NCBI RefSeq assembly: GCF_004359985.1
Contig: NZ_SMRO01000001.1
Span: 1,116,001-1,180,000 of the forward strand
DNA: 64,000 nucleotides
Origin: Paraburkholderia flava
GTDB lineage: Bacteria > Pseudomonadota > Gammaproteobacteria > Burkholderiales > Burkholderiaceae
Reading direction: 5' to 3'
The notes under the pieces were generated by a model that worked only from the letters and a program-made list of their open reading frames with translations, was not told where the DNA came from and did not search any database. The translations under genes and the position numbers were made by a program. Positions 1-8,201 of the stretch are shown piece after piece (position 1 is the first letter of the stretch; every line of letters begins with the position of its first letter).

Positions 1-264
1 CTCGTCGCGCTACGCGACGAACTGGCCGCGTACCCCGCGCCGCCCGACGCGGAACCGTTCGATCCCGCCGATGCATCGGGCGTCGAACAGATCGTCGTGC
101 CGCTGCGGATCCGCACCGCGCTCGGCACGCTGTCGTTCTTCAGCACGACGACCGTGTTCGGTACGCCGGTCGACGTGACGCTGTCGGAACTTGCGATCGA
201 AGCGTTCTTTCCCGCCGATGCGCAAACGGCTCAGGCGTTGCAGGCGGTCGGCGCGAATCGCTGA
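1..264 (+). CDS. XRE-family regulator with MmyB-like C-terminal domain (3' part only)
   Basis: The first 87 codons of the window are open and end in TGA. They read as the C-terminal end of the MmyB-like ligand-binding domain found behind an XRE helix-turn-helix in many actinobacterial and proteobacterial regulators: a DELAAYP stretch, then LRIRTALGTLSFF, FGTPVDVTLSELAIE and FFPAD. The DNA-binding half lies upstream of the window, so the class is inferred from this tail alone. The product would be a cytoplasmic transcription factor. Its target is unknown; no partner gene is visible on this side because the next gene has its own ribosome binding site about 100 bases downstream. Confidence 0.75.
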   Translation, partial: LVALRDELAAYPAPPDAEPFDPADASGVEQIVVPLRIRTALGTLSFFSTTTVFGTPVDVTLSELAIEAFFPADAQTAQALQAVGANR

Positions 265-360
265 GCGGTTGCAGTGTTCACGGCGGTTGGCAACGTGTGA
301 ACGCGTGCGCCCGGATCGCCGCGCTACCATGCAAGCAACCGACCTGCGAGGAGCGCCCCC

Positions 361-909
361 GTGGCAAAAAGCGACATCATCGTCCGGCAACTCGGCATCG
401 CCGATCTCGACGCTTACTTCCAGTTGCGGCTGCGCGGTCTCGCCGAGCATCCCGAGGCATTCGGCAGGAGCCATGCGGAAACGGTCGCGAGCGGGCCGGA
501 GCAATATCGTGCGACGCTCGAAGGCACGATGGCGGATGAAGGCCGGTTCATTCTCGGAGCGGCGCTGACCGGGAGCGACGGCACGCCGAGCGAAGGCCCA
601 CTCGTCGGCACGCTCGCGCTGATCCGCTCGCAGAGCGAACGGGAGCGGCACAAGGCATCGGCGGTCGGGATGTATGTCGCGTCGGAAGCGGCGGGGCGCG
701 GCGTCGGACGCGCGCTGGTCGAAGCGTTGCTCGAGCGCGCCAGGCGCATCGACGGGCTGCGGCAGGTGCAACTGGTGGTCACGAGCACGAACGTCGCGGC
801 GCGCGGGCTGTACGAATCGCTGGGTTTTGTCGCGTATGGGCGCGAACGCGAAGGGCTGCGGGTCGGCGATACGTTCTACGACGCGGATCTGATGGCGTAC
901 TTTCTGTAG
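361..909 (+). CDS. GNAT family N-acetyltransferase
   Basis: A 182-residue single-domain acyl-CoA N-acyltransferase. The acetyl-CoA loop is visible as AGRGVGRAL around residues 111-119, following the VGMYV strand. The C-terminal motif N-x4-GLYESLGF is at about 144-157. These are the standard GNAT A and B motifs. The start is GTG at 361, chosen because GAGGAG lies just upstream and no ATG fits the conserved N-terminus. The acceptor substrate cannot be read from sequence. The gene stands alone between a regulator tail and an oxygenase gene on the same strand. Confidence 0.88.
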   Translation: MAKSDIIVRQLGIADLDAYFQLRLRGLAEHPEAFGRSHAETVASGPEQYRATLEGTMADEGRFILGAALTGSDGTPSEGPLVGTLALIRSQSERERHKASAVGMYVASEAAGRGVGRALVEALLERARRIDGLRQVQLVVTSTNVAARGLYESLGFVAYGREREGLRVGDTFYDADLMAYFL

Positions 910-1007
910 TCCGGCTGCCGCTCGGCGAATTAGATAGCAAGACTTGGGGCGTCGTGGCGTGCAGGGTTCCGTACACTGGGATCGTCAATGTACGGAGCCC
1001 ACCCGCG

Positions 1008-1829
1008 ATGCGTCATCACACTCTGCAGGACACACTGCCCGGCCTTGAGTCCGAGCCCGATGAACTCGACGCAGACGGACGCGGCAAGACATCGGTGGAG
1101 CGGCCGTCGATCGCACCGATGGAATCGATCAGCCGACGCGTCGACGCACTCGACTGGTCGCACATCGACGGCGATCTCGACCAGCACGGCTGCGCACAGC
1201 TCCCCGGATTGCTGACGCCGCGCGAATGCCGCGCACTCGCCGCGCTGTATCCGCAAGACGCGCTGTTTCGCAGCCGTGTCGTGATGGCGCGGCACGGCTT
1301 CGGACGCGGCGAATACCGGTACTTCGACTATCCGCTGCCCGACGCGATCGGCGCGTTGCGCGAGACGTTTTATCCGCATCTCGCGCCGGTCGCGAATCGC
1401 TGGAACGACACGATGGGAATCGATGTGCGCTACCCCGCTACGCACGCCGCGTTTCTGCGACGCTGCCACGCAGCGGGCCAGCGCCGCGCGACGCCGCTGA
1501 TCCTGCAATACGGCACCGACGACTACAACTGCCTGCATCAGGATCTCTACGGCGAGCACGTGTTTCCGCTGCAGGTCGCGATCCTGCTGTCGGCGCCCGG
1601 CGACGATTTCACCGGCGGCGAATTCGCGATTACGGAGCAGCGTCCGCGCATGCAGTCGCGCGTGGAAGTCGTGCCGCTGAATCAGGGCGATGCGGTGATT
1701 TTCGCGGTGCATCATCGGCCGGTGCAGGGTACGCGCGGGTCGTATCGCGTGAATTTGCGGCACGGCGTGAGCCGGCTGCGCTCGGGGCAGCGGCATACGC
1801 TCGGGGTGATTTTTCACGACGCGCAGTAG
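1008..1829 (+). CDS. 2-oxoglutarate/Fe(II)-dependent oxygenase
   Basis: A 273-residue protein with the jelly-roll oxygenase facial triad. H177-Q-D179 is the HxD pair in the segment NCLHQDLYGEHVF, a distal histidine lies at 235 or 236, and an arginine follows at 243-247 in GTRGSYRVNL as the likely 2-oxoglutarate anchor. GGEFAI before the distal His matches the prolyl-hydroxylase-like group. The in-frame start at 954 lacks a ribosome binding site. ATG 1008 has CGGAG upstream and is preferred. The first 45 residues look disordered. Related proteins are usually annotated simply as 2OG-Fe(II) oxygenase, and the substrate is unknown. Confidence 0.82.
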   Translation: MRHHTLQDTLPGLESEPDELDADGRGKTSVERPSIAPMESISRRVDALDWSHIDGDLDQHGCAQLPGLLTPRECRALAALYPQDALFRSRVVMARHGFGRGEYRYFDYPLPDAIGALRETFYPHLAPVANRWNDTMGIDVRYPATHAAFLRRCHAAGQRRATPLILQYGTDDYNCLHQDLYGEHVFPLQVAILLSAPGDDFTGGEFAITEQRPRMQSRVEVVPLNQGDAVIFAVHHRPVQGTRGSYRVNLRHGVSRLRSGQRHTLGVIFHDAQ

Positions 1830-1869
1830 CGGGTTTTATCCACGGCGTAGCGGGACGTCGCCGCTTCAT

Positions 1870-2232
1870 TTACGTGCGGCGCACGGGCACGACATCGGGC
1901 GCCGTGATCGCCAGTACCTCAGTGGCTTCGTTCAATGCCGCGCGTTCCTCGGCGGTGAGCGTGTCTGTCGTATGCGGCCACGCCGCCATCAGTTGCTCGA
2001 GCGCGGCTCGCATCCGCAGATGAACCGCATGCGCCGAATCGACGTCGTTGCCGAGTTCGCACAGCCGGTACAGCGCCTTGTTTTTCCCGGACTGTGTTCC
2101 GTGCTCGATCGTCGAGATCAGTATCGGCATCAACGTGCTCCAGCGCGGAGTGAGGTCGACGACCTCGGCCATCGCCGCGCATTCCATCTTCTGGGCGTTG
2201 CGTGACCTGCTGCCTCTGTCGTGCGTCGTCAT
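1870..2232 (-). CDS. small conserved-looking hypothetical protein
   Basis: An unrecognised protein of about 120 residues. From about residue 21 it becomes compositionally protein-like: MAEVVDLTPRW, then IEHGTQSGKNKALYRLCELG and a helical acidic C-terminal half. There is no signal peptide or membrane segment. Start candidates are TTG 2250, ATG 2232 and ATG 2172; 2172 begins exactly where the well-formed sequence starts and may be the true one. The stop codon of the upstream small membrane protein overlaps the TTG candidate at 2247-2250, so the two genes may be cotranscribed. No function is proposed. Confidence 0.5.
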   Translation of the reverse strand: MTTHDRGSRSRNAQKMECAAMAEVVDLTPRWSTLMPILISTIEHGTQSGKNKALYRLCELGNDVDSAHAVHLRMRAALEQLMAAWPHTTDTLTAEERAALNEATEVLAITAPDVVPVRRT

Positions 2233-2246
2233 CGCGAGGCCATCGT

Positions 2247-2531
2247 TCAAATGCCGTCGACGCGGTTGTTGGCGCGCCCCGGCGTCTGCGTCGTGGGCGG
2301 TCCGCCGGGACTGTGCGCGATACTTTCATAGAGGACGTAGAACAGCAGGCAGCCGCACGCAAAGATCGACGCGAACAGAATGGCCCACGCAATGCCGTCC
2401 GCGCGTTGCCACCACGGGAATCGGCGGTCGTGGTCGGATCGATTGGCGAGTGGAGATTGCGGTGCGCGAGAAGCCGGATGTTCCGCGATGACGTCATGCC
2501 GCGTCGCGCGCTGGCGCATATGGTCCGACAT
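2247..2531 (-). CDS. small single-pass membrane protein, hypothetical
   Basis: A 94-residue product with a hydrophilic, histidine-rich N-terminal part, then RRFPWWQRADG followed by one strong transmembrane helix (IAWAILFASIFACGCLLFYV, about residues 48-67) and a short proline-rich tail. A longer reading frame starts at 2792, but its first 87 residues look non-coding. ATG 2531 is therefore preferred although its ribosome binding site is weak. The stop sits directly against the next gene on the same strand. I do not recognise a family. Confidence 0.45.
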   Translation of the reverse strand: MSDHMRQRATRHDVIAEHPASRAPQSPLANRSDHDRRFPWWQRADGIAWAILFASIFACGCLLFYVLYESIAHSPGGPPTTQTPGRANNRVDGI

Positions 2532-3263
2532 GCGATCGCTCGACCACGCGGAATCCAGACGATGAAGTGCGGACGTAGAAAACCGATGGGTATCGCGCCG
2601 CACAAGATGAACGGCGACGGTTCGCTGCGCGTGGGTGCCTTGACCGGGTATGGGACTACTCGCGAAAACCACTCGCGAGGAATCCGCTACGGGCGCAACG
2701 CGAACGCCATGAGCGCCCTCTTCGACGGGCAACGCTCCTGCGTCGGGGGGGTGGGTTCTCGTTGATGGCTGATGCTTTAAGCAGGCAGCCATAGATGGCC
2801 TCTCTCAAGATCTACCTCAGTCAAGACCGTGCGGATGTCGGCGCATCCGTCGCGATCGCTTCAGTCTCCTCGCCCCTGTACTTCTTGCCGCCCGGATTTT
2901 CCGCTAGCATTGCCTGCCGCAAAACGGTGACTACGCGTTTTTGTCACTAGCCGATCGTGCGTGCGTAGTGTCAAATGTGATCGTATGAAAGACGTCCATC
3001 GCCCTCGGTTCTACTTGCCCAATCTGCCCTGTCCAGCCTTCGACGAGACAGCGCGGCGAATCTCGCTGCCACTGCACCTCAAATGGATCGCAAGGCCGAG
3101 GTCGATGTTTTCTCCCGCGTTTATCGAACAGAACGTTCTGTCGGGCCATCGGTGCGATGACACAACTGCGCACGACTACGGATATCACGCGGGCCTATCG
3201 AACCACACCATTCGAATTACTCGCCGGTACGAAATGCATGACCGGCCAGCATCGCAATGGCCA
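2532..3263. other. intergenic stretch without recognisable gene
   Basis: About 730 bases separate the small membrane gene from the operator region of the repressor gene. Open frames on both strands here are short and compositionally unlike proteins. Base composition is slightly lower in GC than the flanks, which could reflect decayed accessory DNA, but no recognisable pseudogene or insertion sequence was seen. Confidence 0.5.
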
Positions 3264-3333
3264 TTGAAAGTATTCAACGGTGATTGAATATTTGCAAGAG
3301 AATTTTGGCAAACTATCTCGACAGGATGTCGAG
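3264..3333 (+). promoter_or_regulatory. palindromic operator cluster before the repressor gene
   Basis: Three inverted half-sites are stacked: TTGAA (3264-3268), TATTCAA (3271-3277) and TTGAATA (3284-3290). They form a perfect 7+6+7 palindrome at 3271-3290 that overlaps a second dyad. A separate 7+3+7 dyad, CTCGACA/TGTCGAG, lies at 3317-3333, 30 bases before ATG 3364. A possible -35 TTGCAA is at 3292-3297. This is the layout expected of an autoregulated cI-like repressor. Binding is inferred. Confidence 0.45.
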
Positions 3334-3363
3334 GACCGTGACGGAAATGGGATCAGGCAAACA

Positions 3364-3978
3364 ATGACAAATAAAGAGCGCGCCGGGCTCATGGTTCAAC
3401 GCATCAGGAAGCTGATGCAGTCGAGAAACATCATCGATGCCGAACTTGCGCGCACGACCGGCATGTCGCCGGGCACGCTCAGCCGGATTCTGTCCGGAGA
3501 AACAGCCGACCCGCGTCTCAGCTCGCTGTCGGCGATTGCGGGCGCACTGGATTCGACCGTTGGCTACATCACCGGTAGCGAACGTGCGTATCCGATTCCT
3601 ATCCTCGACTGGGAGCAGATCGTGCCGTTCGCGGACGGCGCACTGAAGACGGACCGCCCGTTGCATTCGTTGACCGTCGACACCGCGCCGGCAGCCGGCA
3701 CGTTTGCGGTACGAACCACGCCGTCGATGGAGCCGCGCTTCCGCGCCGGTTCATTGATCATCGTCGAACCTGCATCGCAGTATCGCGACGGCCAGGTCGG
3801 CGTCGTGTCGTTCAACGCACGCGATGCGGTGGTCCGCCGGTTCACGAAGGACGGCAGTGCGATCTATCTCAAGCGTATCGATCATGCCAGCGACCCGGCT
3901 GCCGTATCGCTCGACGACGCCGTGCGGGTGCTCGGCGTCGTCACGGAATCGCGGATGCAGGAAGGCGTCAGTCCTTGA
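3364..3978 (+). CDS. cI/LexA-like repressor (XRE helix-turn-helix plus S24 domain)
   Basis: A 204-residue protein. An N-terminal XRE helix-turn-helix (about residues 8-66, with AELARTTGMSPGTLSRILSG) is joined to a C-terminal S24 peptidase-like fold (about 80-200). The nucleophile region TPSMEPRFRAGS places Ser at 121, as in LexA and UmuD. The lysine normally found in the V-K-R/K segment is replaced: the sequence reads AVVRRFTKDG near 156-164. Self-cleavage may therefore be lost. ATG 3364 is preferred over the GTG at 3280 because the longer form would run through the operator palindromes. The gene converges on and overlaps the yhhQ-like gene by 11 bases. Confidence 0.82.
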   Translation: MTNKERAGLMVQRIRKLMQSRNIIDAELARTTGMSPGTLSRILSGETADPRLSSLSAIAGALDSTVGYITGSERAYPIPILDWEQIVPFADGALKTDRPLHSLTVDTAPAAGTFAVRTTPSMEPRFRAGSLIIVEPASQYRDGQVGVVSFNARDAVVRRFTKDGSAIYLKRIDHASDPAAVSLDDAVRVLGVVTESRMQEGVSP

Positions 3979-4924
3979 ACGCGAACGGATTGAAGTTGGT
4001 GTTGAAGTCGTAGTAGTCGATCTTGTCGATCTTCTTCAACCAGCTGGAGACGTGGGTCGTCACGGGCAGCAGCGCGAGTTCGTAGATGGCCTTCACCGTG
4101 ATCTGGAAAAGAATCATCGGCACGATCGCATGCATCGGCAGCACGCCGTAGAACAGTAGCGTGCAGAAGATCGCGCTATCCACGGTGATCGCAAAGCCCG
4201 TGCTGAACAGCACACGTCCCCACAGATACTTCCCTGCGCTCGCGATCTTCAGTTTGGCGAGCAGCGTCGTGTTGATAAATTCGCCGCAGAAGTACGCGAC
4301 CGTCGACGCCAGGAAGGTCCGCGAAAAATTGCCCACGAGGATGTCGTAGCCGGCAATCGCCGCCTGGTTCTGCGCGCCCCATTCGGGCGCGACCGGAAGC
4401 AGCGAGACCGCCCACATCCCGATCACCAGCGCGAAGTTGACCGTCATGCCTCCCCAGATCACGAGACGGCTGGTGCGATATCCGTAGACCTCGGTGACGA
4501 GCGTGCTGAAGATGTACGTCATCGGGAACACGACCAACGCGGCCGGGAACGTGACGGCGTCGCCGAGACCACCGGGCAGCCAGCCCAGATGGAGCTGGAT
4601 GACGCGGAATCCCGTCACGTTGGAGATGACGATGAACGCGACGAACAGCATCGCAAGCATCAGCACGGAGCGCGTGAGCTGCTGTTTCTTCTTCGGAAAA
4701 TATTCGATCGGCACGAGGCCGTCGGTGTACATCGCCGCGTTCAGGAACGCGATGTGCGCGATGTCCTCAGGCGAGAATTTCTCGAGCCAGTGCCGGTGAT
4801 AGAGATCATCCGCGGGCATCTTGAACGTGACGCCCGACTCGCTGACCTTGACCCGCACGATCACCTTCTTCTGAGCCTCGGTGGGCTCGATGACGGCCTC
4901 GATCTGATGCGTCGGTTTCTGCAT
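3968..4924 (-). CDS. yhhQ: YhhQ/VUT-family queuosine precursor transporter
   Basis: A 318-residue inner-membrane protein of the ECF-like VUT/YhhQ family that imports queuosine precursors (preQ0/preQ1). After a hydrophilic N-terminal part of about 90 residues, roughly six hydrophobic helices follow. Family hallmarks include ISNVTGFRVI, FPMTYIFSTLVTEVYGY and FCGEFINTTLLAKLK. The N-terminal extension is longer than in the E. coli protein (about 220 residues). ATG 4924 has GGAGAAC just upstream. It sits 23 bases behind queF on the same strand, so uptake and synthesis of the same intermediate are probably cotranscribed. Confidence 0.88.
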   Translation of the reverse strand: MQKPTHQIEAVIEPTEAQKKVIVRVKVSESGVTFKMPADDLYHRHWLEKFSPEDIAHIAFLNAAMYTDGLVPIEYFPKKKQQLTRSVLMLAMLFVAFIVISNVTGFRVIQLHLGWLPGGLGDAVTFPAALVVFPMTYIFSTLVTEVYGYRTSRLVIWGGMTVNFALVIGMWAVSLLPVAPEWGAQNQAAIAGYDILVGNFSRTFLASTVAYFCGEFINTTLLAKLKIASAGKYLWGRVLFSTGFAITVDSAIFCTLLFYGVLPMHAIVPMILFQITVKAIYELALLPVTTHVSSWLKKIDKIDYYDFNTNFNPFAFKD

Positions 4925-4947
4925 GTTCGGTTCTCCGGCCGGCGGCA

Positions 4948-5751
4948 TCATTGTCTGACGAGGCGATCGTTCGTCGCTGCCTCGATGCGCTCCGAGGTTC
5001 GGATGGGATTGATGTCGATGCCCCCGCGCCGCGTGTACCGCGCGCAGACCGACAGTTTTTCCGGCGCGCATTGTCGCGAGATGTCGAGGAAGATGCGCTC
5101 CACGCACTGCTCGTGAAACTCCTCGTGGTTGCGGAACGAAACGATGTACCGGAGCAAGCCTTCCCGGTCGATTCTGTCTCCTTCATACGAGATCGAAACG
5201 GTGCCCCAATCCGGCTGGCCGGTGACGAGACAGTTCGATTTCAGCAGGTTCGAGTAGACCGTTTCCGAGACCCGCCCACCGACTGTCTTGAGCACGTCGG
5301 GCTTGACCTCGAAGTCTTCGATTGCGATGTCCTGGTGGTCGAGCGACTCGCCGTCGAGCGCCTTCATTCCTGCAACGGCCGCGCCGTCCACGATCTGCAG
5401 GCTCGCAACGACGGGCGCACCCGCGCACTTCGACAGATCCGCCGTCACGGTTTCGCGCACCGCGTCCACGCTGTCGAAGCGCGTGTTGTTCAGCGTGTTG
5501 AAGTACAGCTTCATCGACTTCGATTCGATCAGGTTCGGCGATTCGCACGGGATGTGCAATACGGCGATCGCGACCTGCGGCAAGCCGCGCCGGTTCAGCC
5601 AGGACACCTCGTAGTGGTTCCAGACGTCGACGCCGAAGAACGGCAATGCGTCGGTGATTCCAAGCTCGTTTCTCTTGATCTCGCGCGGAATCGCGAACAG
5701 TCGATCCGGGTTATACAGCGATTCATACGTCGACTTCTTGCCCAACTCCAT
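4948..5751 (-). CDS. queF: NADPH-dependent 7-cyano-7-deazaguanine (preQ0) reductase
   Basis: A 267-residue long-form (two-domain) QueF. It reduces the nitrile of preQ0 to the aminomethyl group of preQ1 in the cytoplasm, using two NADPH, on the way to queuosine in tRNA. Visible family signatures are the NADPH-binding ESKSMKLY at 76-83 and the catalytic Cys174 in SNCLVTGQPDWGT, which forms the thioimide. FRNHEEFHEQCVERI lies in the C-terminal half. Length fits the gammaproteobacterial and betaproteobacterial type. yhhQ follows in the same direction. Confidence 0.96.
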   Translation of the reverse strand: MELGKKSTYESLYNPDRLFAIPREIKRNELGITDALPFFGVDVWNHYEVSWLNRRGLPQVAIAVLHIPCESPNLIESKSMKLYFNTLNNTRFDSVDAVRETVTADLSKCAGAPVVASLQIVDGAAVAGMKALDGESLDHQDIAIEDFEVKPDVLKTVGGRVSETVYSNLLKSNCLVTGQPDWGTVSISYEGDRIDREGLLRYIVSFRNHEEFHEQCVERIFLDISRQCAPEKLSVCARYTRRGGIDINPIRTSERIEAATNDRLVRQ

Positions 5752-6119
5752 TCGTCATCCCCATATAAGGTACCTGTCGATATGCACTGCTTCTGCGCGC
5801 CGCGTCGGCGTTGCCCGATAAACGGCCCGCAGCCTTGCGACCGCAGCCAGAAGCGCTCCCGGGATGATAAGAGCATTGGCGACTTGAGGTGGCAGGCAAC
5901 CACGCCATTCGCACCTATCCACCCGGATAGGTGACGGCGCCGCCCGCAATGGTTTCCGGTATCGAAGACAGGTGCCGACGACGCGGGGAGCGCCCGGCTC
6001 ATCCCGTGGATTCGTGCTAAGGTTTTCGATCGCCATTCATCATCGATTGCCGGACCCGTGGGCCGCCACGCCAGCCATGGCGCGCGCTATCGCCGGTCCG
6101 CCAGCACCCACCTCAAATC
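5752..6119. other. divergent intergenic region between queF and yeeE-like gene
   Basis: This 368-base region holds no convincing gene. A perfect hairpin with 9-base arms (CACCTATCC / GGATAGGTG, loop ACCC) is at 5912-5933 and could be an operator or an RNA hairpin. I saw no preQ1 riboswitch in front of queF. Promoters for both flanking genes should lie here, but none is clear. Confidence 0.5.
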
Positions 6120-7343
6120 ATGTCCGATCTCGCATCCTCCCTGCCCCGTGCGCCCCGCCGCTTCGACATCAACCCCACGCCGCTCGCCGTCGCGCTCGCG
6201 CTGATTGCGCTCGGCGCGTTCTATCTCGCACAGACGGTCAGCGGCCGGCAGGCCGCGCTATATGTGGTCGGCGCGCTGCTCGGCATGTCGCTGTATCACG
6301 CGGCGTTCGGCTTCACGTCCGCGTGGCGCGTGTTCATCGCGGACGGTCGCGGCGCCGGCCTGCGCGCGCAGATGCTGATGCTCGCGAGCGGCGTGCTGCT
6401 GTTCTTTCCTGCGCTATCCGCCGGCTCGCTGTTTGGGCGGCCCGTCGTTGGGCTGGTCGCGCCGGCGGGTACGTCGGTGATCGTCGGCGCGTTCATGTTC
6501 GGCATCGGCATGCAGCTCGGCGGCGGCTGCGCGTCGGGCACGCTCTATACAGTGGGCGGAGGCAGCACGCGGATGATCGTGACGCTCGTCGCGTTCGTCG
6601 TCGGCTCGGTGGTCGCGACCGCGCAGATGCCGTTCTGGACCGCTCTGCCCGCGCTCAAACCGCTGTCGCTCGTGAAGACACTCGGCGCCGGTCCCGCGAT
6701 CGCATTGAATCTCGTCGTGTTCGCGGCGATCGCCGCGCTGACCGTCGCGATCGAACGGCGCCGTCACGGCCGGCTCGTCGACGAACCGCTGCGGCCGCGT
6801 CACGCGTCGCCGTGGCTGCACGGTCCGTGGCCGCTGTTCGTTGGTGCGATCGCGCTCGTGCTGCTCAACTTCGCGACGCTCGCGTTGTCCGGCCGACCAT
6901 GGGGCATCACGTCGGCGTTCGCGCTGTGGGGAGCGAAGGCGCTGTCGACACTCGGCGTCGGCGTCGCGGACTGGCCGTACTGGGCAACGCAGGCGAATGC
7001 CGGCTCGCTCGCCGCCCCGGTCTCGCACGACGTGACGACCGTGATGGACATCGGCATCGTGATCGGCGCGATGACAGCGGCGGCGCTCGCCGGCCGCTAT
7101 GCACCGGTATGGCGGGTGCCGTTGCGTTCGCTCGTCGCGGCTGTCGTCGGCGGGCTGCTGCTCGGCTATGGCGCGCGACTCGCGTACGGCTGCAACATCG
7201 GTGCGTATTTCAGCGGCATCGTGTCGGGCAGTCTGCACGGCTGGCTGTGGCTCGTCGCCGCGTTCGCGGGCAACGTGGTCGGCACACGTTTGCGTCCGGC
7301 GTTCGGTCTCGAGGTCGAACGCGTCCAGCGGACCGGCTGCTAG
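6120..7343 (+). CDS. YeeE/YedE family inner-membrane sulfur transporter
   Basis: A 407-residue polytopic membrane protein made of two homologous halves, each with the DUF395/YeeE-YedE cysteine motif. The first is GGGCASGTLYTVGGGSTRM at about 138-156. The second is YGCNIGAYFSGIVSGSLHGW near 358-377. In characterised relatives (YeeE/TsuA) such cysteines carry thiosulfate through the membrane. About ten transmembrane segments can be counted. Substrate could be thiosulfate or another sulfur species; this is by family only. It is monocistronic and followed by two hairpins. Confidence 0.88.
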   Translation: MSDLASSLPRAPRRFDINPTPLAVALALIALGAFYLAQTVSGRQAALYVVGALLGMSLYHAAFGFTSAWRVFIADGRGAGLRAQMLMLASGVLLFFPALSAGSLFGRPVVGLVAPAGTSVIVGAFMFGIGMQLGGGCASGTLYTVGGGSTRMIVTLVAFVVGSVVATAQMPFWTALPALKPLSLVKTLGAGPAIALNLVVFAAIAALTVAIERRRHGRLVDEPLRPRHASPWLHGPWPLFVGAIALVLLNFATLALSGRPWGITSAFALWGAKALSTLGVGVADWPYWATQANAGSLAAPVSHDVTTVMDIGIVIGAMTAAALAGRYAPVWRVPLRSLVAAVVGGLLLGYGARLAYGCNIGAYFSGIVSGSLHGWLWLVAAFAGNVVGTRLRPAFGLEVERVQRTGC

Positions 7344-7865
7344 TCGTTACAAACTCCCGCTGTTTGTAACAGGGGGCCGCACCATTGTGCGGCATCCCGG
7401 GTGACCCCAATAAGCGCCCGGCATTACGAAGTTTTTACCGCGCCGTTTGAATTCTTCTTTTCAAATTCCCGACAGACTGGCCCATTACGGCTAATACGGG
7501 AAATCTCTCCCCTGGCGCCGCCCCCTCTCCGTCAAGGCGCGTACAGCAAGGGTTTAGCCTGATTTGCGCCGCTTCGCCAACAGCCACGGAGGCTTGGCGA
7601 ATTATCGTTACGCGCATATGAAAGTCTTACCGAAATTCAGTGTGGTTTTTGCGGATATTTTTTTGAGAAGGGATTGATTTCTTGAAATCCCCTTCATACA
7701 ATTCGCTCCAAGGTGTTACGATTTGTAACGTCTTGTATCAAGTGGTCACTTCTTGTATCAAAGAGAAGGGCCGAACGTCAGACGGCAAGGTCGTCGGCGG
7801 GGGGTTAAAAAGTGATAACGGCAGGAAATGCCGACTGGTAATTCGGGGCTTCGGAAACAGCAAAA
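7344..7865 (+). promoter_or_regulatory. flhDC upstream region with dyads, promoter and tandem repeats
   Basis: This 522-base leader region contains several signals. GTTACAAA/TTTGTAAC form an inverted repeat at 7346-7370. A perfect hairpin GCCGCAC/GTGCGGC is at 7376-7393. A sigma-70-like promoter has TTGATT at 7674-7679, a 17-base spacer and TACAAT at 7697-7702. A second GTTAC/GTAAC dyad is at 7715-7729. Two copies of TCTTGTATCAA lie at 7731-7741 and 7751-7761, exactly 20 bases apart. A transcript from this promoter would carry a leader of about 155 bases. The repeats look like sites for regulators of the flagellar master operon, but the proteins are unknown. Confidence 0.45.
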
Positions 7866-8186
7866 ATGGACCGTAGCAGCGAGACGCTGGAGTCAATCCG
7901 CGAAATCAATTTGTCGTACATCATGCTCGCGCAGCGCATGTTGCGCGAGGACAAGCCTGTCGGGATGTTCCGGCTGGGACTGTCGTCGGAGCTGGCTGAT
8001 TTGCTTGCCGGTCTGTCGCTCGCACAGATCGTCAAACTGGCCGCCTCCGACCAGCTTTTATGTTTTTTCCGCTTCAGCGACCACGCGATGTTGTCGGCGC
8101 TGACGCAGACCACGAAGCATGCGGAAGTATCGCCTACTCACGCGGCTATCCTGCTAGCAGGCCAGCCTGCTGAGCAGTTCGCCTGA
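7866..8186 (+). CDS. flhD: flagellar transcriptional activator FlhD
   Basis: A 106-residue FlhD subunit of the FlhD4C2 master activator of class II flagellar genes. It begins MDRSSETLESIREINLSYI and contains LAQRMLREDKPVGMFRLG, the most conserved stretch of the family. Length is typical. flhC follows 15 bases downstream, so the two are one operon with a strong terminator behind it. Confidence 0.95.
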   Translation: MDRSSETLESIREINLSYIMLAQRMLREDKPVGMFRLGLSSELADLLAGLSLAQIVKLAASDQLLCFFRFSDHAMLSALTQTTKHAEVSPTHAAILLAGQPAEQFA

Positions 8187-8201
8187 CGAGGAGCTGCAAC
8201 G

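Noticed and set aside
2048..2765. Plus-strand frames of 147 and 187 codons opposite the two small genes
   Set aside because: Arg/Cys/Trp-rich shadow composition. The minus-strand frames carry a transmembrane helix and a better protein-like sequence.
2532..3978. Prophage remnant around the cI-like repressor
   Set aside because: No integrase, structural or lysis genes and no attachment-site duplication were seen; only a lone repressor and operator.
5752..5800. preQ1 riboswitch before queF
   Set aside because: No H-type pseudoknot pattern with an A-rich tail could be found in the short leader.
6120..7238. Frames opposite and within the YeeE gene (465-codon plus and 274-codon minus)
   Set aside because: Arg/Ala-rich out-of-frame readings. 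The 407-codon frame has clear membrane helices and the paired Cys motifs.
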